This document shows positions 46,037 to 55,540 of a stretch of 64,000 nucleotides of DNA, piece by piece (within the stretch, counting starts at the first letter, position 1; every line of letters starts with the position of its first letter). Source of the stretch: Neorhizobium galegae bv. orientalis str. HAMBI 540 (GTDB taxonomy: Bacteria > Pseudomonadota > Alphaproteobacteria > Rhizobiales > Rhizobiaceae); NCBI RefSeq assembly GCF_000731315.1, contig NZ_HG938354.1, positions 1,488,001 through 1,552,000 on the forward strand. The letters are read 5' to 3'. A program made the translations under genes and the position numbers. The notes below the pieces were generated by a model that saw only the letters and a list, made by a program, of their open reading frames with translations, had not been told where the DNA came from and made no database searches.

Positions 46037-47674
46037 TTAGCTTTTCGGCGCGTAGTCGAAATCCTTGTCTCGCTGCGCTGCCGCCGGATCACGCTTATCG
46101 GGCGCGCCGTATCCGCCACCGCCTGGAAGCTGCAGGATCAATCTGCGGCCGGCCGGCACATGCTGGCGCCCCTTGGTGGCAAGAACCGTTCCGTCATCAA
46201 GCAAGACGGCACCCGCGGCGCCATCGGCCCCACCCTCACGTCCACGGGGTGGATGGTCGACGCGATCGAACATGGCGTTGAAATGCATCTCGTGACCTTC
46301 GGTCGGCGATATCTCCACCACCTGCCCGAGACCGCCGCGGAACTGTCCGGCGCCACCGGAACCGTCTCGCAACTCCTTGCGCCAAAAGATCACCGGGCCG
46401 ACATGCTCGGTCGCCTCGATCGACATGGAATGCACGCCGCTCGGGAACGCCGTGGCGCTGAGGCCGTCGAGCGTGGAGCGAGCACCGGCGCCGCCGCTGT
46501 TAAACAACAGCACTTCTGCACGTTGCCCGCCCTCGGCCGGTGCCTTATCGCCCTGTAGCGGGCGCACGCTGACATGCAGGTTCCACAATGCCCCTGCCCC
46601 TTCTGCCGGCACTTTGCCGGGAAGCATCTTGTGCACGGCCCCGAGCACCGCATCAGGAACCAGATGGCCAAGCACGTGGCGAACGGAAACAGGCGCCGGG
46701 TGCTGGGCATTGAGGATGCAGTTCTTCGGGGCGGTTACACGGAACGGCAGCAGAGACGCGTGGTTGTTGGGGATCTCCGGCGCAATCGAGCACTTCATGC
46801 CATAGCAGGCATAGGCGGCCGAATAGATGATCGGGCAGTTGATACCCTTCGGGCTTGGCGGTGACGTCCCCGCGAAATCAGCAAGGATATGGTCCTCTGC
46901 CACGTCGAGACGCACAGCGATATCGATCGGCGAACCGTACCCATCGACGCGCATAGTGTTCGAATAAGTGCCCTTGGGCAGGGCCGCGATGCGTTCGATG
47001 GTGGCGTCATAACTGCGCTTGAAGATGAAATCGCCCAGCGTTTCCAGATCGGCGAGCTCGAACTCTTCCATCATGTCCATCAGCCGACGATGGCCGATCT
47101 CGTTGCAGGCGGCCAGCGAATAGACGTCACCGACCACCTGATGGCTTTCGCGGACATTGTTGTGCAGGATGTTGACGAGGTCCTTGTTGACCTTGCCGCG
47201 CTCGGCAAATTTCATGATCGGAACGAAGATGCCTTCTTCGTAGACCTCGTTGGCATCCGGCCCAAAACCGCGGCCGCCGACATCCACCACGTGCGCCGTG
47301 CAGGCGAAATAGCCGACGATCGCGCCGTTGCGGAAGCTCGGCGACACGACGGTGAAATCGTGCAGGTGACCGGTGCCCTTCCACGGATCGTTGGTGATGT
47401 AGACGTCGCCTTCGAAGATGTTTTCAGGCCCGATGTCGCGGATGAAGTGGCCGACGGCCTCGGCCATGGCGTTGACGTGGCCGGGTGTGCCGGTCACCGC
47501 CTGGGCGATCATCTTGCCGCCGCGGTTGAAGACGCCGGCGGAAAGATCGCCTGATTCACGCACACTGGTCGAAAAGGCGGTTCGGATGAGCGTGACGGCT
47601 TGTTCTTCCACAACGGAGATCAGCCTGTTCCACATGATCTGCATGTGGACGTCGGAAAGTGCGCTGGTTTTCAT
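46037..47674 (-). CDS. hyuB: Hydantoinase B / oxoprolinase subunit
   Basis: A HyuB-family protein of about 545 residues. TAFSTSVRESGDLSAG, GTPGHVNAMAEAVG, NDPWKGTGHLHDFTV and ACTAHVVDVGGRG are family marks. With HyuA it forms an ATP-dependent ring-opening enzyme for hydantoins, 5-oxoproline or similar lactams. The ATG at 47674 follows CGGAGGATTTGAC; the frame opens at 47692. The real substrate is unknown. Confidence 0.92.
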   Translation of the reverse strand: MKTSALSDVHMQIMWNRLISVVEEQAVTLIRTAFSTSVRESGDLSAGVFNRGGKMIAQAVTGTPGHVNAMAEAVGHFIRDIGPENIFEGDVYITNDPWKGTGHLHDFTVVSPSFRNGAIVGYFACTAHVVDVGGRGFGPDANEVYEEGIFVPIMKFAERGKVNKDLVNILHNNVRESHQVVGDVYSLAACNEIGHRRLMDMMEEFELADLETLGDFIFKRSYDATIERIAALPKGTYSNTMRVDGYGSPIDIAVRLDVAEDHILADFAGTSPPSPKGINCPIIYSAAYACYGMKCSIAPEIPNNHASLLPFRVTAPKNCILNAQHPAPVSVRHVLGHLVPDAVLGAVHKMLPGKVPAEGAGALWNLHVSVRPLQGDKAPAEGGQRAEVLLFNSGGAGARSTLDGLSATAFPSGVHSMSIEATEHVGPVIFWRKELRDGSGGAGQFRGGLGQVVEISPTEGHEMHFNAMFDRVDHPPRGREGGADGAAGAVLLDDGTVLATKGRQHVPAGRRLILQLPGGGGYGAPDKRDPAAAQRDKDFDYAPKS

Positions 47675-47688
47675 GTCAAATCCTCCGT

Positions 47689-49779
47689 TCAAGCGCTCTG
47701 CTTGACGCGTATGAGCAGGCAGCCATCCGACTGCATGATGACTTCGCGGCTCGTGGTGATAATCGTTGACGTCTCGCGTTCCGTGATGACAGCGGGACCG
47801 GAAACCCAGTCTCCCGGTTTCATGTCGGCGCGCGCGATGATCGAAGCGATCTGAAAGCTGCCTTCCTGGACGTCGAAGATTTCGCGGGTACCGCGGACCT
47901 TTGCTTCGCCAACCTTTGCGGTCTTGCCTATCCTCGCCGGCGGGGCAACCTTTGAGGTTGCGCGCAAGGACCAGCTGACGATCTCGACGTCGAGACCATC
48001 GATGACCCGACCGAAAAAGTGTTCGTACTGCTCGTCAAACAGCTTCCGGAACAGGTGCCCGTCCGCATCGGCGTAGTCGCGCACCTCGATCGTGACCGGC
48101 ACTTCCCACCCCTGGCCGACGTAACGCATGTAAGCCGTACATTCGAGATCTGGATTTGCCTCGGGCGAACCGGAACGCACAAACGATATGGCCTCGGCGC
48201 TGAGGTCAGCGATCGTCTGATTGATCGCATCCGCATCGAACCGGCTAAGCCGGCTATAGGCGCTGCGCACGCTTTCGAAACCGAAGGGAGCGCGCAGGAA
48301 GCCGATCGCAGAACCGACGCCGGCACCGGGCGGGATCAGCAGGTCCGACATGCCGAGCTTTTCGCACAGACGGGCGGCGTGGATGGGAGCTGCGCCGCCG
48401 AAGGCGATCATGGTGAATTCGGAAAGCTCCTTGCCATTCTCCACGGCATGCATGCGCGCCGCGTTGCTCATGTTCTCATCGACCACCTCGCTGAGGCCGT
48501 AAGCGGCGGTCGCGATATCAGTATTGAGTTTGGAGGCGAGGTCGGCATCCATCGCCTTGTCGCAGGCCGGGCGGTCGAGCTTCATCGCGCCACCTGCGAA
48601 CTCATCCGGATCGAGACGACCTAGGATCAGGTCGGCATCGGTGACGGTCGGGTTCGCGCCACCGCGACCATAGCAGGCCGGGCCTGGCTCGGAGCCGGCG
48701 CTGTGCGGGCCGACACGGATCTGGCGCATGCTGTCGATGGTGGCGATCGAGCCGCCGCCGGCACCGATCTCGACCATCTCGATGACGGGAATAGAGATCG
48801 GCATGCCGCTGCCTTTCTTGAAACGCCACGTTCGCGCCACCTCGAAGGTCTTGGAGGTCTTTGGCGTCTGCTTTTCGATCAGGCAGATTTTTGCGGTCGT
48901 GCCACCCATGTCATAGGAAAGGACCTGATCAAGACCATAGCTGCTGGCGATATGGGCGGCAAAAATCGCACCGCCGGCAGGACCAGATTCCAGCAGGCGC
49001 ACCGGAAACTCGATCGCGCTTTCGACGCTGATGATGCCGCCACCCGAATGGATCATGAAGACCGGGCAGCGCGTGCCTTCCTCGGTCAGGCGTCCAACGA
49101 GGCGGTTGAGATAAGATGCCATCAACGGTTTGACGAAGGCGTTGGCGCAGACGGTGTTGAAGCGCTGGAACTCGCGCATTTGCGGCGAGACTTCCGACGA
49201 GATCGACACGGAAATATCGGATTTCTTGGCCAGCAGACGGTCGCGAACAACCCTCTCGTGCGCGCCGTTGAGATAGGAATGGATGAAGCCGATGGCGACA
49301 CTGTCGTAACCGGCGGCGACGATGCTGTCGCACAGCGCGTCAACCTCGGCAAGATCGAGAGGTTTCAGCACCGAACCGTCGGCGCCGATCCTTTCGTCGA
49401 TGACGAAACGTTCGTTGCGCGGCACGAGCGGCGCCGGCAGCACGATGTCGAGGTCATACTGTTCGAAGCGGCTTTCGGTGCGCATCTCGATGACGTCGCG
49501 GAAGCCCTTGGTGGTAATTAAGGCCGTACGGGCGCCGCGCCGTTCAATCAGGGCGTTGGTGGCAAGTGTCGTGCCATGAATGATCGTGTCGATCTGCGAA
49601 AGCTCGACACCGGCGACCTCGGCCACCTCTCGGACGCCCTTAACGATCGCATTTTCGGGATAGGAATAATCGGTCAGTACTTTGATCGAATGGAGCGCGA
49701 TGCCCACCTCCATCGCGACGTCGGTAAAGGTACCACCGATATCCACACCCACCCTGATCTGCTTGCCATCTTTGGTCAT
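47689..49779 (-). CDS. hyuA: Hydantoinase A / oxoprolinase subunit
   Basis: A 696-residue HyuA-family protein. The N-terminal ATP-binding fold has VGVDIGGTFTDVAM, and the middle domain has MIHSGGGIISVESA and LSYDMGGTTAKICL. The C-terminal domain ends in SDGCLLIR. The open frame upstream to 49884 is not family-like; the ATG at 49779 is preferred. It lies 14 bases upstream of hyuB and 162 bases behind the binding-protein gene. Confidence 0.92.
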   Translation of the reverse strand: MTKDGKQIRVGVDIGGTFTDVAMEVGIALHSIKVLTDYSYPENAIVKGVREVAEVAGVELSQIDTIIHGTTLATNALIERRGARTALITTKGFRDVIEMRTESRFEQYDLDIVLPAPLVPRNERFVIDERIGADGSVLKPLDLAEVDALCDSIVAAGYDSVAIGFIHSYLNGAHERVVRDRLLAKKSDISVSISSEVSPQMREFQRFNTVCANAFVKPLMASYLNRLVGRLTEEGTRCPVFMIHSGGGIISVESAIEFPVRLLESGPAGGAIFAAHIASSYGLDQVLSYDMGGTTAKICLIEKQTPKTSKTFEVARTWRFKKGSGMPISIPVIEMVEIGAGGGSIATIDSMRQIRVGPHSAGSEPGPACYGRGGANPTVTDADLILGRLDPDEFAGGAMKLDRPACDKAMDADLASKLNTDIATAAYGLSEVVDENMSNAARMHAVENGKELSEFTMIAFGGAAPIHAARLCEKLGMSDLLIPPGAGVGSAIGFLRAPFGFESVRSAYSRLSRFDADAINQTIADLSAEAISFVRSGSPEANPDLECTAYMRYVGQGWEVPVTIEVRDYADADGHLFRKLFDEQYEHFFGRVIDGLDVEIVSWSLRATSKVAPPARIGKTAKVGEAKVRGTREIFDVQEGSFQIASIIARADMKPGDWVSGPAVITERETSTIITTSREVIMQSDGCLLIRVKQSA

Positions 49780-49941
49780 TTTCTCGACTATGCTCCCTAA
49801 GCGAGCTGTTGTTGCGCTTGCCCGATAACCCGATTTTCGGCGTGCAGCGGCCTGTCCCCGCCCGCACAGACAGGCGGGGGTCAAAAGCTCTTGAATGTGT
49901 TGAGTTTCTCAAGCTCAGCGCGACAGCGCAGAGCTTTGGCG

Positions 49942-50787
49942 TTACTGTTTCCCGGTAAAGTCTACACCCGGCAATTCTGTTGGAAGTTTTGCACGGTCGA
50001 CAGCGATCCACTTCTTGTAGAGGGCATCGAGTGACCCGTCCGCCGTGTGCTTGGTGACGAAGTCAGTCAGGAAGGCGAGAAGTTCCTTATCGCCCTTGCG
50101 GACCGCCATACCCTGGAAGTTGTCGGCAACCTTATATTTGCGCTCGAACTGCTTGTCATAACCGGTCTCCTTGATGACGAGACCATAGGTGACGCTGCCC
50201 AGGATCGCATCGACCTGACCGGACAAAAGCGATTGAACAGTCGTGGCGTCGTCATCGAAACGCTTGATCTGCGTGCCCTTCGGCGCAACTTTGACCAGCA
50301 GCGGTTCGAAGGCACTGCCACGGTTGACTCCAATGACGTATTTCGAAAGGTCCTCGTTGCCTTTTATGGCAGCGTCGGTCTTGCCCCATACGGTGATGTC
50401 ATTCGACGAATAAGGAATGACATACTGGATGACCTTGGCGCGTTCTTCCGTGATTGTCATCGACGGCACCAGGAAGTCGACGTTGCCGTTGACGAGCAAC
50501 GGAATGCGGTTCTGGCCTGTGATACGCTCGAATTTCACCTCGACGCCCAGCTCCTTGGCGATCATCTTGGCGATTTCGATATCGAAACCGTCATTGCCGC
50601 CCTTGGAGTCGATAAAACCCCACGGAAACTGGTCCATCTGCACGCCGATGGTTGCCGTGCCCTTGGCCTTGATCTCCTCGGGTGTGACAGCCATTGCCGT
50701 CGTTGCGAATGAAGTCGCGGCGAAGAGAATAGCGGCAAGGCCGCTCAGGGCTTTCGAACGCGAAGGGGTCGAGACTGCGTTGGTCAT
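49942..50787 (-). CDS. Polar amino-acid type ABC binding protein, family 3
   Basis: A 281-residue SBP_bac_3 protein. The signal peptide ends in AMA near residue 33. Features include IGVQMDQFPWGFIDSKG, GFDIEIAKMIAKELGVEV and the conserved DFLVPSMTITEERA. It should bind the amino-acid-like substrate handled by HyuA/HyuB. Confidence 0.93.
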   Translation of the reverse strand: MTNAVSTPSRSKALSGLAAILFAATSFATTAMAVTPEEIKAKGTATIGVQMDQFPWGFIDSKGGNDGFDIEIAKMIAKELGVEVKFERITGQNRIPLLVNGNVDFLVPSMTITEERAKVIQYVIPYSSNDITVWGKTDAAIKGNEDLSKYVIGVNRGSAFEPLLVKVAPKGTQIKRFDDDATTVQSLLSGQVDAILGSVTYGLVIKETGYDKQFERKYKVADNFQGMAVRKGDKELLAFLTDFVTKHTADGSLDALYKKWIAVDRAKLPTELPGVDFTGKQ

Positions 50788-50826
50788 GTGATCACCTCTG
50801 GTTGGTTTCTTGGCATGTGTTTTGTC

Positions 50827-51477
50827 TTACCGCGCGGCGTTGAGGCGCCGCTCGATCCGGGCACTGCAGTAGGTCAGTGGTACGCAAAGAAAGAAGTAGA
50901 TGAGTGCGACCGCCCCGTAGACCTGCAGCGGCTGAAACGTGATGTTCGACATCAACTGACCGGAGCGGGTCAGCTCTGTGAGACCGAGCAGCGCGGCAAG
51001 TGCCGTGCCCTTGATCAGGTTGACGAGGAAGCTGATGGTGGCTGGCAGGCCGATGCGCAAGGCCTGGGGCAGCACGACATCGACCATGCGATGCCTGAAG
51101 CCGATGCCCAGTGCGCGTGCCGCCTCGCTCTGCCCATCGGGAACGGCCTGGATGCTGCCGCGCCAGATTTCGCCGAGGAACGCGCTGGTGTGAAGTGACA
51201 GGCCGATCGTCAGCGCCACCCAGACATCCACTTTGAAGCCCAAAAGTGGCAGGCCGAAATAGACGAAGAACAGCTGAATCAGCAATGGCGTGCCCTGAAA
51301 TATCTGGATGTACGTCGCCATGACGATGCGCAACGGTTTCCGTTTGCTGGTGCGTCCAAGCGCAACAGCCAGACCCAGCGCTCCGCCGACGGCGAAGGCA
51401 AGAAGCGAAAGGACAACTGTCCAACGTGCGCCTTCAAGCAGAAAGAGGAATTCATTCCAGCCAAATTGACGGATCAT
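50827..51477 (-). CDS. Polar amino-acid ABC permease (HisM/GlnP type)
   Basis: A 216-residue permease with YIQIFQGTPLLIQLFFVYFG and the EAA loop DGQSEAARALGIGFRHRM, both typical of this family. The second permease lies directly upstream, nine bases away. Confidence 0.93.
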   Translation of the reverse strand: MIRQFGWNEFLFLLEGARWTVVLSLLAFAVGGALGLAVALGRTSKRKPLRIVMATYIQIFQGTPLLIQLFFVYFGLPLLGFKVDVWVALTIGLSLHTSAFLGEIWRGSIQAVPDGQSEAARALGIGFRHRMVDVVLPQALRIGLPATISFLVNLIKGTALAALLGLTELTRSGQLMSNITFQPLQVYGAVALIYFFLCVPLTYCSARIERRLNAAR

Positions 51478-51486
51478 CGGACTGCC

Positions 51487-52155
51487 TCACTTTGCCGGGT
51501 AGGAAAAATAGACCCGGCCGATCATGCCGAGGGTGACGGAAACGAACTGGGACAACAGGAGGTAGATGACGCCGAGCGCGAGATAGATCTCGAAGCTTCG
51601 GAATGTCTGGGCATCCAGCGTCTGTGCAAAATAGGTAAGCTCTTCCGCCGAGACCGACGAAACCAGACTTGAGTTCAGCATCATCAGGATGAACTGGCTG
51701 CATAGCGCCGGATAGACGGCCCGGATGGCCGGCCGGAAGACGATGAACCGATAGATATCAGCCGTATGCATCCCAAGCGCCCTGCCCGCCTCGATCTGTC
51801 CTGGACGGATGGACTGCACACCGCCGCGCACGATCTCAGCCGCGTAGGCGGCACAATTCAGCGTCATGGCCAGGATTGCCGCCTGTTCGCCGCTGAGCCG
51901 GATGCCAATTGCGGGCATGCCGAAAAAGACAAAGAACACCTGCACGAGGATAGGCGTGTTGCGGATCAGCTCGATGTAGCCAATCGCAATAGTGCGCAGC
52001 GTTGGCAGCTTGCTCAAGCGCATCATCATGAAGAAAATGCCGAGCGACAATCCGAACACCATTGAGAGAGACGACATTCTCAACGTACCGATCATGCCTT
52101 CCAGCAGCGTCGGCCATGCAGCAAAAACGGGTGCGAAGTCGAAAGTGTAATTCAT
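51487..52155 (-). CDS. Polar amino-acid ABC permease (HisQ/GlnP type)
   Basis: A 222-residue permease with YIELIRNTPILVQVFFVFFG and the EAA loop PGQIEAGRALGMHTADIYR. It pairs with the downstream permease to make a heterodimer. Confidence 0.93.
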   Translation of the reverse strand: MNYTFDFAPVFAAWPTLLEGMIGTLRMSSLSMVFGLSLGIFFMMMRLSKLPTLRTIAIGYIELIRNTPILVQVFFVFFGMPAIGIRLSGEQAAILAMTLNCAAYAAEIVRGGVQSIRPGQIEAGRALGMHTADIYRFIVFRPAIRAVYPALCSQFILMMLNSSLVSSVSAEELTYFAQTLDAQTFRSFEIYLALGVIYLLLSQFVSVTLGMIGRVYFSYPAK

Positions 52156-52165
52156 CAGCCCCTCC

Positions 52166-52921
52166 TCAATGGTTGAGGATCTGGCTGAGGAACGTTCTGG
52201 TTCGCTCGTGAGCCGGATTGCTGAAGAATACGTCGGGTTTGGCGCTCTCTATGATTTCGCCGCGGTCCATAAAGATGACGCGGTGGGCGACCGCTCGTGC
52301 AAACCCCATCTCGTGGGTTACGCAGATCATCGTGATGCCGTCGTCAGCAAGCGAGATCATCGTGTCGAGCACTTCCTTGACCATCTCAGGGTCGAGCGCC
52401 GAAGTCGGCTCGTCGAACAGCATGATCTTGGGGTCCATGCAGAGCGCCCGCGCGATTGCCACGCGCTGCTGCTGACCACCGGAAAGCTGAGCCGGATATT
52501 TCTGTGCCTGTTCAGCAATGTGGACGCGCTCGAGATGACGCATCGCCTTTTCCTTTGCGTCAGTCACCGAAGCCTTGCGCACCCGGCGCTGCGCCAGCAT
52601 GCAGTTTTCCAGGACGGTTAGATGCGGAAACAGGTTGAACTGCTGGAACACCATGCCGACATCGCGGCGAATATGGTCGGCATTGCTGCCCTTCTGGCTC
52701 AGCTCCGTGCCATTGACGGCAATGCTTCCCTCCTGGATTTCCTCCAGGTGATTGATACAGCGGATAAGGGTCGATTTGCCGGAACCCGAAGGTCCACACA
52801 GAACGATATGCTCGCCGCGACCAACTTCAAGGTTGATCCCCTTCAAGACCTGAAGATGACCGTACCATTTGTTGACGCCCGTCATGGCTATGGCTTTTTC
52901 CGACATGCTGGTCCCGTTCAT
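52166..52921 (-). CDS. Polar amino-acid ABC ATPase (GlnQ/HisP type)
   Basis: A 251-residue ATPase with [24 protein letters not shown] and [31 protein letters not shown] precedes the ATG at 52921. Confidence 0.94.
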   Translation of the reverse strand: MNGTSMSEKAIAMTGVNKWYGHLQVLKGINLEVGRGEHIVLCGPSGSGKSTLIRCINHLEEIQEGSIAVNGTELSQKGSNADHIRRDVGMVFQQFNLFPHLTVLENCMLAQRRVRKASVTDAKEKAMRHLERVHIAEQAQKYPAQLSGGQQQRVAIARALCMDPKIMLFDEPTSALDPEMVKEVLDTMISLADDGITMICVTHEMGFARAVAHRVIFMDRGEIIESAKPDVFFSNPAHERTRTFLSQILNH

Positions 52922-52944
52922 GGCCAGTTCCCCTTTATTTGATG

Positions 52945-53418
52945 TCAGGCTTTCGGTGCGACTTCGAAAATGGCGTCGACTTCTACGGAAGATCCGCGCG
53001 GCAATGAGCCCGCACCAATCGCGGTGCGAACGTGGCGCCCCTTGTCTCCAAAGATCTCCACGAGAAGGTCGGAAGCGCCGTCGATGACGGCTGGATGGCC
53101 TCCGAAATCCGCCGGCGCATTGACGAAACCACGCAATTGAGCGCAGGCAACGACCCGGCCAAGATCACCATCCAGCGCGGCATTCACTCTGGCAACGATG
53201 TTGAGCGCGCAAAGGCGAGCAGCCTTGTATCCGTCCTCGGGCGAAATGTCGTGACCAACCACGCCGACATAATGCTCGACACCGTCGATCCGCGGGATCT
53301 GGCCCGATACGAAGAGAAGGCTCCCGACGAGCCTATAAGGAATGTAATTTCCTGAAGCCGGGGCAATCGCAGGCAAAACGATACCGAGCTCCGAGAGACG
53401 TGCGACGACGACACCCAT
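52945..53418 (-). CDS. RidA/YjgF-family protein
   Basis: A 157-residue RidA-fold protein. SGQIPRIDG and [16 protein letters not shown] are family-like. The C-terminal [25 protein letters not shown] holds the Arg and Glu of the imine-hydrolysis site. RidA proteins hydrolyse enamine/imine intermediates, which fits an amino-acid or hydantoin pathway. It is the first gene of the operon, divergent from the GntR gene. Confidence 0.9.
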   Translation of the reverse strand: MGVVVARLSELGIVLPAIAPASGNYIPYRLVGSLLFVSGQIPRIDGVEHYVGVVGHDISPEDGYKAARLCALNIVARVNAALDGDLGRVVACAQLRGFVNAPADFGGHPAVIDGASDLLVEIFGDKGRHVRTAIGAGSLPRGSSVEVDAIFEVAPKA

Positions 53419-53865
53419 AGCAGTTTTCCGTTATTGTAAGACGCGCCGATGCGCGAACCACGTTCCCGGGACCGTTCATCAGAAGCCTAAGCGCCGATGT
53501 CGATCCACTTTTCTGGTGATGAAGATTGATGAAATAGTATCTCATGTCAAGAGAGAATCTAGAGGTACTATCTCTTAGGCTGGCGGCTTCCTGCACGCTA
53601 CTTTTCGAAGCCTTTACAAGATATTAGCCAACTTAAGACGACCATTTCTCTGGTAGTGTCATTAAAATTTCGGCCCATTTTCCGCAAATTTTTTTGAGGC
53701 CAGACGCTGACTGGCGGCCAGGGGAACTCCTCTATGTGAAGTGTGCGCACACTAAGACAATAAATCAGCGATGGGTAGTAGCATCACCTCGGGATGAAGT
53801 GATAACTTGCGTCAACCCCCTGCAGTCATTCAGCAGGGCGCGACTTAGGCAAGGGGAAACAGGTT
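53419..53865. promoter_or_regulatory. Divergent control region between RidA operon and GntR gene
   Basis: This 447-base region has no gene. It contains the perfect palindrome AGTGTGCGCACACT at 53740-53753. ATAGTA (53534-53539) and TACTAT (53566-53571) are opposed half-sites near the RidA side. The middle part around 53630-53690 is AT-rich. Confidence 0.45.
53740..53753. promoter_or_regulatory. Perfect 14-base palindrome upstream of GntR
   Basis: AGTGTGCGCACACT is fully self-complementary without a spacer and lies 112 bases before the GntR start codon. A site for the GntR dimer is plausible. Confidence 0.4.
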
Positions 53866-54618
53866 TTGGACACTTTAACGGGCCGAACAATAAGGGCACT
53901 TAAAGCTCACATCGGCAGCAACCAGTTCGGAAGCGGTACCAAGCTCGGATCGCTCGCGGAATTGTCCGAGCAGTTCGGCGTCAGCAGAACCGTCATTCGA
54001 GAAGCAGTGTCCGCCTTGCGGTCCGACGGCATTGTCGAGTCGCGACATGGTGTCGGGGTGTTCGTTCGCAACAGACCAAACCCCGATATCGAAGATGCCA
54101 GCTCGTTGGATGCAAACCTCGCGCTTGCTCCCCTGGCTCGTCTGCAAACGACATTCATGGATCTGCTGGAGCTCAGAATGGCTTTCGAGGTGCATGCTGC
54201 CGGGTTGGCGGCGGTTCGGCGATCCTGGGCTCAGGAATCCAATATCTGGAACGCCGCCCGCGGGTTCGAAGCCTCACTTGAAGACGAAGCTGCACTTGAT
54301 CATCTCGACTTCGTCTTTCATCGTTCAATCGCAGAAGCGACGAACAATGGCGCTTTCATCGAGTTCTTCAGCCTTATGAGCCTGCAGATTCTCCCGCAAC
54401 CGGCTTTCTCCAAGCAGCTCAATCCTGCGCTCATAACTCTAGACTATATCCAGAATACAGTGGCCGAACATCGTGCAATCTGCGAGGCAATTAGCTCAGG
54501 CAGTGCGGAACGGGCGCGCGAGGCGATGAGAATTCATCTTAGTCGTAGCCATCTACGGTATCGCGGTTTTTCGGACGACGCTGCCTCGCCCCTGAGCAAT
54601 GTGGCGCCCAAAGACTAG
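53866..54618 (+). CDS. GntR-family (FCD) regulator of the hydantoinase/importer operon
   Basis: A 250-residue regulator. The DNA-binding domain has LGSLAELSEQFGVSRTVIRE, then SDGIVESRHGVGVFV. The FCD domain has LRMAFEVHAAGLAAV, HRSIAEATNN and EHRAICEAI. The start is TTG at 53866, preceded by AAGGGGAAACAGGT; no upstream ATG exists in this frame. It is divergent from the RidA/ABC/hyuAB operon. Confidence 0.88.
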   Translation: MDTLTGRTIRALKAHIGSNQFGSGTKLGSLAELSEQFGVSRTVIREAVSALRSDGIVESRHGVGVFVRNRPNPDIEDASSLDANLALAPLARLQTTFMDLLELRMAFEVHAAGLAAVRRSWAQESNIWNAARGFEASLEDEAALDHLDFVFHRSIAEATNNGAFIEFFSLMSLQILPQPAFSKQLNPALITLDYIQNTVAEHRAICEAISSGSAERAREAMRIHLSRSHLRYRGFSDDAASPLSNVAPKD

Positions 54619-54847
54619 CCCACCTCGCCGTACCATTGCTCTTGAAAGGATAGGAACCGGCGACCTACCGTTTACTCTCTCAAGCTGCAGAAAAAGCGAT
54701 CCTTTGCTGCGAAACGTGCTTTTGTAGAGCCATATCTTCCTCGTGTCAGGGCAGCGTCGGGTAGGCGCAGCATATGCCGATCGACCCGACATCTGGTTGG
54801 ATTCGACGGGCCATTGGCCTGTTTATTTGTCAGAAAAGATAACACGT

Positions 54848-55408
54848 TCAGCGCTCGAACCGCTCCAGCATCCTCTTCAGTTGTGCATTTTGCAGCTGAA
54901 GCTTGCGCCCCAGCTGGTCCCGCAGCAGCCTGATCTCCTCATCAAGGCGGATTGCATCGTCAGAAACGGCGGGAATGCCTGGAGAGGGTGGCGCAACGGC
55001 TTCACCCCTTGCCGCTGTCTTGCCCCGCCTGCTGCGCTTTCGCGTTGCAGCTTCGCCGGTCTGGGAGGGTTTCGGTGCATCGTGTGCGGCCGTACCGGCG
55101 TCATCGGACAAGACCGGATCAGCCGCGTCCGCGGGCCTGGCGCCTTCGATATCTGCCGTGCCGTGAACACCGCTTGCCGTTTCTTCGGAATGATCCGGGT
55201 CCGCTGACACCGCCTCCGATTGTTCGTAAGCGACCGGCTTTTCGTCGACCTTGGGATCGGCGGTGTTCAATCCGTTGTCGGCGACCGTTTCAGTCGGTTT
55301 GGCGATGGCCAATACGTCCGGCTTCACGTCATCGGTCGAGCCGAGTTCTTGGCCCTGCTGACGTCGCGGTGACACCAGCCGGGCAAGAAGTTTCCATGGA
55401 GACGCCAT
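54848..55408 (-). CDS. SyrB-associated coiled-coil protein, function unknown
   Basis: A 186-residue protein. It starts MASPWKLLARLVSPRRQ and has a long acidic, low-complexity middle (about 25-125), then a basic patch (RKRSRRGKT). The C-terminal heptad stretch is LDEEIRLLRDQLGRKLQL, then QLKRMLERF. The C-terminal module resembles those of the broken gene at 1.9 kb and of the SyrB-like proteins. No DNA-binding domain is obvious besides the basic patch. Confidence 0.7.
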   Translation of the reverse strand: MASPWKLLARLVSPRRQQGQELGSTDDVKPDVLAIAKPTETVADNGLNTADPKVDEKPVAYEQSEAVSADPDHSEETASGVHGTADIEGARPADAADPVLSDDAGTAAHDAPKPSQTGEAATRKRSRRGKTAARGEAVAPPSPGIPAVSDDAIRLDEEIRLLRDQLGRKLQLQNAQLKRMLERFER

Positions 55409-55540
55409 TTTATTCGACCTCGTATTCTACCCCGCATGCAGGCGGCGAGCAAAAGCGTTGGCGGCAGGACTAGCCGCCGCCAAGATGTTCGTCTCGATAT
55501 AGCCTTGAGAATGCGGCCAGCGCTTGACCGACGGCTGCGA

